The position numbers and the translations under genes were made by a program. From assembly GCF_000818175.1 (NCBI RefSeq), contig NZ_JTIY01000002.1:973596-1028817 (forward strand): a stretch of DNA of 55,222 nucleotides, read 5' to 3'. This DNA is from Streptomyces sp. AcH 505. Its GTDB lineage: Bacteria > Actinomycetota > Actinomycetes > Streptomycetales > Streptomycetaceae. The notes beneath the pieces were generated by a model. That model was not told the DNA's origin and did no database searches. It worked only from the letters and a program-made list of their open reading frames with translations. Of the stretch, positions 1 through 6,937 are shown piece by piece (position 1 is the first letter of the stretch; the number at the start of each line of letters is the position of its first letter).

Positions 1-325
1 CCACGGCCGCTGCGAGCCGGGCGGGTACCTCAGGCGCGAGCCCGAGACGGAGCCGCCGGCCGTCGGCCCGCTCCCGTGCCCCCGTCTCCCGCAGCTCCGT
101 GAGCGCGGCGAGCGCCCGCCGGGCGTGCGGCAGCAACAGGGCGCCTTCCTCGGTGAGCGTGACACCCCGGCTGCGTTCGAAGAGGCGTACGCCCACCAGC
201 GCTTCGAGCCGGCGCAGTCCTTGCGACAGGGGTGGCTGAGTGATGCCCACGCGCTGCGCGGCCGCGCCGAAGTGTTCCTCGTCGGCCAGCGCGACGAAGA
301 TTTCCAGATGGCGTTCGGTGAGCAC
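1..325 (-). CDS. LysR-family transcriptional regulator, N-terminal part (cut by window edge)
   Basis: Only about the first 108 residues lie in the window; the effector-binding domain runs off the left edge. The reading opens with a GTG at 323-325, preceded by an AGGGGAG ribosome-binding site, and begins VLTERHLEIFVALADEEHF. A typical LysR winged helix-turn-helix follows, with the recognition segment ITQPPLSQGLRRLEALVGV and then LFERSRGVTLTEEG. It is divergent from the beta-lactamase at 504, an arrangement shared with AmpR-ampC and with the Streptomyces cacaoi beta-lactamase activator. It is therefore inferred to control that gene, probably as an inducer-dependent activator. The inferred partner is the weaker part; the family is certain. 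Confidence 0.9.
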   Translation of the reverse strand, partial: MLTERHLEIFVALADEEHFGAAAQRVGITQPPLSQGLRRLEALVGVRLFERSRGVTLTEEGALLLPHARRALAALTELRETGARERADGRRLRLGLAPEVPARLAAAV

Positions 326-354
326 GGCGCTCCCCTGACGTGTGCGGATACGGA

Positions 355-390
355 TGTCGAATCGAGTGGGCGTCGAGAGTGTATTCGACA
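355..390. promoter_or_regulatory. inverted repeat in the LysR/beta-lactamase divergent promoter
   Basis: TGTCGAAT at 355-362 is repeated as its exact reverse complement ATTCGACA at 383-390, with 20 bases between. It lies in the 178-base gap between the divergent LysR and beta-lactamase starts. LysR regulators commonly bind dyads in such gaps, so this is a good operator candidate. The spacing is longer than a classic T-N11-A box, so the two arms may be half-sites of two operators. Confidence 0.45.
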
Positions 391-503
391 TGACGGTCGA
401 CGGCCGCCTTGACTGTGTCTGCCGCACCGGCCAGGTGCCGGATCACTCCGGCACTCCGGCCCGCAGACCCAAGTACCTGGTCCCGCGAAGAAAGAGGACG
501 ACC

Positions 504-1433
504 GTGCGTCTCACCACCGTCACCGAAGTTCTGCCGTCCCGCCGCAAGGTGTTGACCGTCGGCGCCGGCGCCGCGGTGGCCACGCTGGTGCCCGCCGTAG
601 CCACCACGTCGTACGCAGCCGAACCCGGCGGGACGCTCACGGAACAGTTTCGTGCGCTGGAGCAGGAGTACGCCGCCCGGCTGGGCGTCTTCGCGCTCGA
701 CACCGCTTCGGGGGCGACGGTGGGCTACCGCGCCCAGGAGCGCTTCCCGATGTGCTCGGTGTTCAAGGGCCTCGCTGCGGCGGCCGTCCTGCGGGACGTG
801 GACCGGCACGGCGAGTTCCTGGCCCGCCGGATCCGCTACACCGCGGAATTCGTCGAGGCGGCGGGGTACATCCCCGTCACAGGGAAGCTGGAGAACATCG
901 CCCACGGCCTGACCGGCGCCGAGCTGTGCGCCGCGGCCGTCAGCGAGAGCGACAACGGTGCGGGGAACCTCCTGCTGCGCGAGCTGGGCGGTCCCACCGC
1001 CATCACCCGGTTCTGCCGGAGCCTCGGGGACGGCACGACCCGACTCGACCGCTGGGAGCCGGAGTTGAACAGCGCCGAGCCCTGGCGGATCGAGGACACC
1101 ACGAACCCGAGGGCCGTCGGCATGACGTACGGCCGCCTCCTGCTCGGCGGCGCGCTCTCTCCCGGGGACCGGAAGCGGCTCTGGGAGTGGCTGGTGGCGA
1201 ACACCACCAACACCGAACGCTTCCGCGAGGGCCTGCCCGCGGACTGGATTCTGGCGGACAAGACGGGCGGTGGCGAGCAGTACGGCGTGGCCAACGACGT
1301 GGGTGTCGTACGCCCGCCCGGCCGCTCTCCGCTGGTGCTGTCGATCCTGTCGACGAAATACGATCCGCAGGGCCCGACGGACAACCCACTGGTGGCCAGA
1401 GCCGCCGCGATCGTGGCTGCCGCACTCACCTGA
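504..1433 (+). CDS. class A beta-lactamase, Tat-exported
   Basis: This serine beta-lactamase hydrolyses penicillin-type beta-lactams outside the membrane. The protein is 309 residues with all class A motifs: SVFK with Ser85 and Lys88 (S70xxK), SDN at 149-151, EPELN with Glu185 (E166), and KTG at 253-255. The N terminus carries SRRKVL followed by a hydrophobic stretch and an AxA-like site, a Tat signal that fits export of a folded enzyme. The GTG at 504 is chosen because AGAGGA lies just upstream. An earlier in-frame ATG at 342 would put about 54 residues of operator region before the signal. The TGA stop is the first copy of a heptamer repeat array. The LysR gene at 1-325 is the probable regulator. 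Confidence 0.93.
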   Translation: MRLTTVTEVLPSRRKVLTVGAGAAVATLVPAVATTSYAAEPGGTLTEQFRALEQEYAARLGVFALDTASGATVGYRAQERFPMCSVFKGLAAAAVLRDVDRHGEFLARRIRYTAEFVEAAGYIPVTGKLENIAHGLTGAELCAAAVSESDNGAGNLLLRELGGPTAITRFCRSLGDGTTRLDRWEPELNSAEPWRIEDTTNPRAVGMTYGRLLLGGALSPGDRKRLWEWLVANTTNTERFREGLPADWILADKTGGGEQYGVANDVGVVRPPGRSPLVLSILSTKYDPQGPTDNPLVARAAAIVAAALT

Positions 1434-1493
1434 GCCCTGAGCCCTGAGCCCTGAGCCCTGAGCCCTGAGCCCTGAGCCCTGAGCCCTGAGCCG
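1431..1493 (+). repeat. heptanucleotide tandem repeat (TGAGCCC)8 plus a degenerate ninth copy
   Basis: Eight perfect head-to-tail copies of TGAGCCC run from 1431 to 1486, followed by TGAGCCG at 1487-1493. The first TGA is the beta-lactamase stop codon. A 7-base unit puts a TGA in all three frames, so the array forms a multi-frame stop. Slipped-strand expansion of the stop-codon region is the simplest origin. It does not look like a hairpin terminator. Confidence 0.95.
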
Positions 1494-1563
1494 CGACCCG
1501 TGGAGTGTGAGTGGCACGTTCGCGACTTCTCCCGAACCGCCGTCACGATGCGGCGCACGGCGT

Positions 1564-2190
1564 CTACCCAGCCGCGTTGTGATCGTTCCGTCCGCCCAGG
1601 GCGCCGATCACGGTACTGACCAGCAGATCGGTCCGGGCGCCCGCAACGTTTGCCGGGTCGTTCGCGGCGGAACTCAGGCTGGCCGAGTCCGCGGGCAACT
1701 CGCCCACTTCGCACAGCAGCGTCAGATAGAGCTGGCGCCCCCAGGCCGGATCGGCGGCCGTGATCACTCCGGCCGCATGCAGTCGCGCGAACAGTGTGTC
1801 GAGACCATCTGCGGCCTCCCGGCTGAGTACCGGCCGGCCCGTCAGTGCGTCGGAGTTGAGGTCCATGGTGAACCGGTGGCTGATCTTGAGCTCGAAAATG
1901 ACCTCGGTCAGGCGGTGCAGGGCAACCACCGGTGGCGCCGTTTCCGTCCGCGCCTGCCCGAGCGCGACCAGGTATTGCTCGTTGAGCCGCGCGCTGAGAG
2001 CCTCAAGCAAGGCCTTCCGGGAGGAGAAGCGCCGGTGGACGGTGACACGGGCGACCCCGGCCGCGTCGGCGATCCGCTCCAGCGAGGCGTTCGCGTCAAC
2101 GGCGAGCACCGCCTCGGCCGCCTCCAGGATGCGAGCCGTGCTGCGCACCGCGTCCGCGCGCACCCGCCGCGGGTGGCTGGTCTCGCTCAT
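1564..2190 (-). CDS. TetR-family transcriptional regulator
   Basis: A 208-residue one-component repressor. Residues about 15-60 form the TetR DNA-binding domain (RILEAAEAVL, then IADAAGVARVTVHRRFSSRKALLEAL). The rest is the variable ligand-binding and dimerisation half. The ATG at 2190 has a GGAGG-type site upstream. It is divergent from the carboxylesterase at 2321 across 130 bases that contain three CTGATA-type repeats, so it probably represses that esterase and itself. The effector cannot be told from the sequence. Confidence 0.88.
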   Translation of the reverse strand: MSETSHPRRVRADAVRSTARILEAAEAVLAVDANASLERIADAAGVARVTVHRRFSSRKALLEALSARLNEQYLVALGQARTETAPPVVALHRLTEVIFELKISHRFTMDLNSDALTGRPVLSREAADGLDTLFARLHAAGVITAADPAWGRQLYLTLLCEVGELPADSASLSSAANDPANVAGARTDLLVSTVIGALGGRNDHNAAG

Positions 2191-2222
2191 CTCGCCTCCG
2201 ATGTCCAGGGGTCAGCCTATCC

Positions 2223-2268
2223 CTGATAACTGATACATGCTTGCTTCATTTCTGCATCTATCTGATAC
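2223..2268. promoter_or_regulatory. CTGATA repeats in the TetR/esterase divergent promoter
   Basis: CTGATAA (2223-2229), CTGATAC (2230-2236) and CTGATAC (2262-2268) sit in an AT-rich island between the divergent starts. The first two are in tandem, at 7-base spacing. The third lies at the position expected for a promoter -10 region of the esterase. These are plausible TetR contact sites, although TetR operators are more often inverted repeats. Confidence 0.3.
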
Positions 2269-2320
2269 GGTCGAGTCGCATTTAGGGCACCGAGTGCCCT
2301 ACGACTCTTCAGGAGTTCAG

Positions 2321-3823
2321 ATGGCAAACGATGCACACAGCCCCCGGGTGACCGTCGCCGGCGGCACCGTGGAAGGCCGTATACGCGACGGTGTGGCCTC
2401 CTTCCTCGGAGTTCCGTACGCGGCGCCGCCGTTCGGGCCGAACAGGATGCTGCCGCCGCAGCCGGTGGTCCCGTGGCCTGACGTCCGCGACGCGGGCCGG
2501 ATGGGGCCGACGGTGCCGAAGGGCGACTACCCGCCGGTCTTCCAACGGCTGTTCCTCGAAGAGGAGATCGAGGGGGAGGAGTGCCTCAACGTCAACGTCT
2601 GGACGCCCGACCGCGGAGCGAGTGGTCTTCCGGTGCTGGTGTGGATCCACGGCGGCGCGTTCCTCAACGGCTCCAACTCCGTTGCGGCGTACGACGGGTC
2701 GGGTTTCGCGCGCAGTGGCGTCGTCTGTGTGACGGTCAACTACCGCCTCGGCGCCGAGGGTTTCCTCTTCCTCGACGACGACGCGTCCAACCTCGGCCTG
2801 CGGGATCAGCTGGCCGCGTTGGAATGGGTGCGTGAGAACATCGCTGCCTTCGGCGGTGACGCCGGGAACGTGACGCTGGCGGGGGAGTCGGCCGGCGCGA
2901 TGAGCATTGCCACCCTCCTCGCGATGCCGTCCGCGGCAGGGCTGTTCGCCCGCGCCGTGACGCAGTCCGGTGCGGCTGCCAACACGCTCACCGCCGAGCA
3001 AGGCCTCGCGGTCAGCGCCCTGTTGGCCGAGACCCTCGATGTGCCGCACACCAGGAGCGCCATCGCTGCCGTGCCGCCTGACCGGCTCGTGGATGCGGCC
3101 TCCCAGGTGTTCGCCGAGATCCAGACCGATGCCGACCCTGCCAAGTGGGGAAGCCTCGCATTGAGCGGTCTGCCGTTCGCGCCGGTGATCGACGGCACCG
3201 TCCTACCGGTCCATCCGCTGGACGCCGCCCGCGCCGGGAGGAGCGCGTCGGTGCCGTTGCTGACGGGCTGGAACCGCGACGAGGACCGGTTGTTCCTCGT
3301 GGCCGCGAACATGCTCGACGCGATAGACGAAGCCGCCCTGTTCGACAAGGCGCGGACGTACGGGCTCAAGCCGGAAGCGATCGAGATCTACCGCGCCGCG
3401 CGACCCGGCGCGACCCCCGGCGATCTGCTCGCCGCGGTCGGCACCGACCGGGTCTTCGCCATTCCGGCCCTGCGTTACGCCGAGGCCCGCGACGCCGGGG
3501 GTGCCGCGTCCACCTGGGTCTACCGCTTCGACCATCTGGAGCCGGCCGACAACGACGGCTTCGGCGCCTGCCACGCGACGGAGGTGCCCTTCGTCTTCCG
3601 GACCGGGGGCCACGACAGCGTACGGGCGCTCATAGGCGGCCGTCCCTCGACGGAGGCGGCCGCGACGGCGCACGACGCGTGGGTGTCGTTCGCCCGGACG
3701 GGCACGCCCGGCTGGGAACCGTACGACACGACCCGCCGCCCCACGGCGCTGATCGCGGAGGAGATTCGGGTGGTCGACGATCCCGCCCCCGACGAGCGCC
3801 GCGCCTGGGACGGCATTCGCTGA
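2321..3823 (+). CDS. type-B carboxylesterase
   Basis: A 500-residue alpha/beta-hydrolase of the carboxylesterase/para-nitrobenzyl esterase family (COesterase). It shows FLGVPYAAPPFGPNR near the N terminus, the oxyanion-hole motif HGGAF, the nucleophile elbow GESAGAMS and the C-terminal catalytic His region GACHATEVPFVF. There is no signal peptide, so it should be cytoplasmic and hydrolyse carboxylic esters. The ATG at 2321 is preceded by AGGAG; an in-frame upstream ATG at 2237 lies inside the promoter region and is rejected. It is divergent from, and probably repressed by, the TetR protein at 1564-2190. The substrate is unknown. Confidence 0.9.
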   Translation: MANDAHSPRVTVAGGTVEGRIRDGVASFLGVPYAAPPFGPNRMLPPQPVVPWPDVRDAGRMGPTVPKGDYPPVFQRLFLEEEIEGEECLNVNVWTPDRGASGLPVLVWIHGGAFLNGSNSVAAYDGSGFARSGVVCVTVNYRLGAEGFLFLDDDASNLGLRDQLAALEWVRENIAAFGGDAGNVTLAGESAGAMSIATLLAMPSAAGLFARAVTQSGAAANTLTAEQGLAVSALLAETLDVPHTRSAIAAVPPDRLVDAASQVFAEIQTDADPAKWGSLALSGLPFAPVIDGTVLPVHPLDAARAGRSASVPLLTGWNRDEDRLFLVAANMLDAIDEAALFDKARTYGLKPEAIEIYRAARPGATPGDLLAAVGTDRVFAIPALRYAEARDAGGAASTWVYRFDHLEPADNDGFGACHATEVPFVFRTGGHDSVRALIGGRPSTEAAATAHDAWVSFARTGTPGWEPYDTTRRPTALIAEEIRVVDDPAPDERRAWDGIR

Positions 3824-3886
3824 ACCGGGTAGTGGGGACCGGCTCTCTCCGGACTAAAGACAACGCGGGGAACGTTGTGAACGGGT

Positions 3887-4951
3887 ATGCACGGAGAATA
3901 TAAGGTGCCCGGCGGCAAGCTGGTCGTGGTGGACCTGGACGAGCGTGACGGGGTGCTGCGCGACGTCCGCGTGGCCGGTGACTTCTTCCTCGAACCTGAC
4001 GAGGCGATCACGGCCATCGACCGGGCGCTGGAAGGCGCTCCCGCGAACAGCGCCGCCGCCGAACTGGTCAGGCGGGTCGAGTCGGCGTTGCCGGAGGGCA
4101 CGGTCATGTTCGGGCTGACGGCGGAGGGCATCGCGGTCGCCGTCCGCCGGGCCGTCGCCCAGGCCACGGACTGGCGCGACTACGACTGGCAGCTGATCCA
4201 CGAGGGCCCGCAGTCGCCGGACCTGCACATGGCCCTCGACGAGGTGATCACCGCCGAGGTCGCGGCGGGCCGGCGTCCACCGACGCTGCGCGTGTGGGAG
4301 TGGGGCGGACCCGCGGTGATCATCGGGAGCTTCCAGTCCCTGAGGAACGAGGTCGACCTGGCGGCCGCCGATCGGCACGGTACGGCCGTGGTGCGGCGGA
4401 TCTCCGGCGGTGGGGCGATGTTCGTGGAGCCCGGCAACACCATCACCTACTCCCTCTCGGTCCCGGCGTCGCTCGTGTCAGGGCTGTCCTTCGCCGATTC
4501 CTACGCATACCTCGACGACTGGGTGCTCGACGCCCTCGGAGACATGGGCATCAAGGCCTGGTACCAGCCGCTCAACGACATCGCGACTGACGTCGGCAAG
4601 ATCGCCGGAGCGGCCCAGAAACGCGTCCTGAGCCCTGAGGGCGGCCCGGGCGCGGTCCTCCACCACGTGACGATGTCCTACGACATCGACGCGGACAAGA
4701 TGCTGGAGATACTGCGGATCGGCCGGGAGAAGCTGTCCGACAAGGGAACGCGCAGCGCGAAAAAGCGCGTCGACCCGCTACGCCGCCAGACAGGTCTGCC
4801 CCGCGAGGCCGTGATCGACCGCATGATCGAGTCCTTCCGAGCCCGCTACGGCCTGCTGACGGGCCACGTCACCGAAGCGGAACTGGCCCGCGCCGAGGAA
4901 CTGGCATCCGCCAAGTTCAGCAACCCGGACTGGACGGCCCGCGTGCCGTGA
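3887..4951 (+). CDS. lplA: lipoate-protein ligase A family protein with N-terminal accessory domain
   Basis: Lipoate ligases adenylate lipoate and attach it to the E2 subunits of 2-oxoacid dehydrogenases and to GcvH. Residues about 1-90 resemble the small accessory (LplB or C-terminal) domain of LplA, here placed first. The ligase core follows from about 100: a GSFQSL region, RRISGGGAMFVEPGN (the RRxSGGG lipoyl-AMP loop) and DVGKIAGAAQKR with the expected catalytic lysine. At 354 residues it fits a bipartite ligase in one chain. The start has only a weak upstream site. It stands alone, with no lipoyl-enzyme gene nearby. An octanoyltransferase role is possible but less likely. Confidence 0.85.
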   Translation: MHGEYKVPGGKLVVVDLDERDGVLRDVRVAGDFFLEPDEAITAIDRALEGAPANSAAAELVRRVESALPEGTVMFGLTAEGIAVAVRRAVAQATDWRDYDWQLIHEGPQSPDLHMALDEVITAEVAAGRRPPTLRVWEWGGPAVIIGSFQSLRNEVDLAAADRHGTAVVRRISGGGAMFVEPGNTITYSLSVPASLVSGLSFADSYAYLDDWVLDALGDMGIKAWYQPLNDIATDVGKIAGAAQKRVLSPEGGPGAVLHHVTMSYDIDADKMLEILRIGREKLSDKGTRSAKKRVDPLRRQTGLPREAVIDRMIESFRARYGLLTGHVTEAELARAEELASAKFSNPDWTARVP

Positions 4952-5039
4952 CGAGGGGTGGCCGGGAGACCGATTACTTTCAGGGGCAGCTGGTGTCTAC
5001 CTCTCGACATCCCCACAAGGGGGAGACAGGGAGCGCGAG

Positions 5040-5483
5040 ATGACCACCGAACAGAGTACGGCCGAGGGTTTCTCCTACACGTTGGAGCGGACATTCGAGA
5101 CCTCTGTGGCGGCGGTGTGGCGCGCCTGGACCGTCGCGGAGTCCTATGCGCAGTGGTCCTACGCCGCCCCGGGGTCCGTCGAGATGGACGTGCGGCCGGG
5201 TGGGGCGTGGAAGTCGACGATCGTCACCCCGGACGGCGGGCAGTTCCCGTTGACCGGCTCCTACATCGAGGTCGACGAGAACCGGCGTCTGGTGATCGGC
5301 ATGGACGCACCCGGTAAGGACGAGCCGGCGGTGATGACCGTCGAGCTTGCCGAGCGGAGTGCGCACGAGACTCGCGTCGTGGTGTCCCAGACCTGCGACA
5401 CCTCGGACGAACGCGACGTCGCCGAGCAGGGCAGCACCATGCTGCTGGACAGTTTGGCGACCTTTCTCAAGGCCGCGAGCTGA
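5040..5483 (+). CDS. SRPBCC/AHSA1-domain protein
   Basis: A 147-residue START-fold protein of the AHSA1 (activator of Hsp90 homologue-like) group. It has the typical pattern FSYTLERTFETSVAAVWRAWT, a central RPGGAWKSTI segment and a C-terminal amphipathic helix ending TMLLDSLATFLKAA. Such proteins bind small hydrophobic ligands or act in stress responses; no specific ligand can be named. The ATG at 5040 follows a GGGAG site. It converges on the SapA-like gene, with a strong terminator hairpin between them. Confidence 0.85.
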   Translation: MTTEQSTAEGFSYTLERTFETSVAAVWRAWTVAESYAQWSYAAPGSVEMDVRPGGAWKSTIVTPDGGQFPLTGSYIEVDENRRLVIGMDAPGKDEPAVMTVELAERSAHETRVVVSQTCDTSDERDVAEQGSTMLLDSLATFLKAAS

Positions 5484-5517
5484 CACACCACATTCATGCG
5501 CACGGGGTGCGCACAGC

Positions 5518-5556
5518 ACGGAGCCCCAGGACGGCGAGGCCTTCCTGGGGCTCCGT
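5518..5556. terminator. bidirectional terminator hairpin between convergent genes
   Basis: ACGGAGCCCCAGGA (5518-5531) pairs perfectly with TCCTGGGGCTCCGT (5543-5556): a 14-bp stem with an 11-base loop. It lies between the stop of the SRPBCC gene (5483) and the stop of the SapA-like gene on the other strand (5584). It has no long U-tract, as is usual in Streptomyces. Confidence 0.85.
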
Positions 5557-5583
5557 TACGGGCCTGTCCGGGACGTTCGCGGA

Positions 5584-6039
5584 TCAGCCGCAGTGGCCGG
5601 TGCCCTTGGTGGAGTAGGTGGTGATGCCGCCCTCCCAGGTGACGCATTCGCCGCGGGCCTGGATGTAGACGGGCCCTGCGTAGGTGGTGAACCGGCCGCG
5701 GTCGGTGGCCGTGCCGCCCGTCTTGGAGCTGAGTCGGGCGAACATGTCGACGGCGGCCCCGGGCTTGGTGCGTACGGTGACCACGCAGTTCTCGCCGGTC
5801 GTCGCGTTGTAGGTGAGGAAGGTGGTGCCGAGGTTCTCCATGTTGGCGGAGTCGATCACCTTGTGACCGGCGCCGCAGGCACCGTTGTACTTCGCGACCG
5901 GAGTCTCTGACGACGACGTCGCGGCTGTCGACGCCGCGGCCGGGGCCGATGCGGACGCGGGCGCCGCGAGAGCGAGAGCCCCGCCGGTGACGACGACGGC
6001 GACGGTGGCGACGCCGGCTGCGTGACGAATGAGCTTCAT
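5584..6039 (-). CDS. SapA-like spore-associated secreted protein
   Basis: A 151-residue exported protein. A signal peptide (MKLIRHAAG, a hydrophobic core, then ALAAPASASA) precedes an Ala/Ser/Thr-rich linker to about residue 45. The mature domain has four cysteines (GACGAG, GENCVV, RGECV, GHCG) and the pattern TFLTYNATTGENCVVTVR ... TTYAGPVYIQA. As I remember it, this matches the Streptomyces spore-associated protein A family, small proteins found on spores and aerial hyphae. Function is unknown. The match is from memory of the family pattern, not a search. Confidence 0.6.
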   Translation of the reverse strand: MKLIRHAAGVATVAVVVTGGALALAAPASASAPAAASTAATSSSETPVAKYNGACGAGHKVIDSANMENLGTTFLTYNATTGENCVVTVRTKPGAAVDMFARLSSKTGGTATDRGRFTTYAGPVYIQARGECVTWEGGITTYSTKGTGHCG

Positions 6040-6161
6040 TTCCTGGTCCCCCTGTGGTGTGGTCGTGCATTGATGTCGTGCGGTGCGTACGGCCGGTCTG
6101 CTGCCGCCGCCCTACACCTGGTGAGACCGGCCAGCCCGGGAACCGGTTGTGGCCCCCGCTG

Positions 6162-6848
6162 TCACCGTTCTGTCACCACCCCGCTCGCTCGTGCCGGCAA
6201 CTCGCCCTCAGGCCGCCGTACAAGCGGCCAGAAGATGTTGTCGACGATCGAGCGGATCCGCTCGGCGGAAACCGGCTTCATGGTCAACAGGATGTCGTGG
6301 CGCACGAGTTGCAGCGGCAGGTCGAGCACGTCCTGCGGAACCCGCGCGAGATCGATCTCGCCGCGGTCGTGTGCCCGGCGGAACACCTCCTCCGACAGCC
6401 ACGGGCCGTCGCCGCGTACGGTGAGCCGGACGTCCTCCGGGGTGAGGCCGGCGCTGTCGTGGAGGCCCGCGAACGTCGCGCCGACGAGCGTCGCGAGTTC
6501 CATCCGTCCCGCGTTGATGTTCCCGAGCAGGGCGAGCATGTCGTCGCGCAGGTTGCCGGTGTCAGGGACGACGACAGGATGGGTGTCGCCGTAGTGGCGG
6601 ATGGCGGCCAGCACGAGCTCGTTCTTGTCGGCCCAGCGCCGGTACAGCACCGCGATCCCGGTCTTCGCGCGGTCGGCGACCGACTCCATCGTCAGTTTCG
6701 CGAACCCCACCTCTGTCAGTTCCTCCCAGGCGGCGGAGAGGAGCGCCCGCTCCAGTTCGGCCCCTCGGCGGCGACGTTTGACCGTGTCGGACGCCGTCTT
6801 CGTGGGCGCGGACACCGTCTTCGTAGGCACGGCCTGCTCGCTTGTCAT
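6162..6848 (-). CDS. TetR-family repressor of the adjacent MFS exporter
   Basis: A 228-residue TetR regulator. The first 25 residues are a low-complexity basic leader with an internal repeat (VPTKTVSAPTKTAS). The DNA-binding domain follows (ERALLSAAWEELTEVGFAKLTMESVADRAKTGIAVLYRRWADK), then an all-helical C-terminal domain of the kind found in Streptomyces efflux regulators. It is divergent from the MFS gene, with 89 bases between the starts. That gap carries a long inverted repeat, so autorepression and repression of the exporter are likely. The inducer is presumably an exporter substrate. Confidence 0.9.
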   Translation of the reverse strand: MTSEQAVPTKTVSAPTKTASDTVKRRRRGAELERALLSAAWEELTEVGFAKLTMESVADRAKTGIAVLYRRWADKNELVLAAIRHYGDTHPVVVPDTGNLRDDMLALLGNINAGRMELATLVGATFAGLHDSAGLTPEDVRLTVRGDGPWLSEEVFRRAHDRGEIDLARVPQDVLDLPLQLVRHDILLTMKPVSAERIRSIVDNIFWPLVRRPEGELPARASGVVTER

Positions 6849-6859
6849 ACGTCAAGGAT

Positions 6860-6924
6860 AAGAGAGTCTTGCATTCCTTCGCCACGGTTCCTACTCTCGA
6901 CGTTAAGGAATGCATCCAACTCTT
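6860..6924. promoter_or_regulatory. operator-like inverted repeat between tetR and the MFS exporter
   Basis: The 20-base arm at 6860-6879 and the arm at 6905-6924 are inverted copies matching at 15 of 20 positions. They include an unbroken TGCATTCCTT / AAGGAATGCA core. The 25-base spacer is long for one TetR dimer, so two operators or a four-protein complex are possible. The arms cover the promoter region of both divergent genes. Confidence 0.6.
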
Positions 6925-6937
6925 AATGAGGTATGTG

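Noticed and set aside
342..503. Upstream extension of the beta-lactamase to ATG 342
   Set aside because: It would add about 54 residues before the Tat signal and lies inside the divergent promoter; GTG 504 has a good ribosome-binding site.
30..1517. Minus-strand reading across the beta-lactamase and heptamer repeat
   Set aside because: It is a shadow with a low-complexity N terminus made by the repeat (GLRAQGS); the LysR gene is in another frame.
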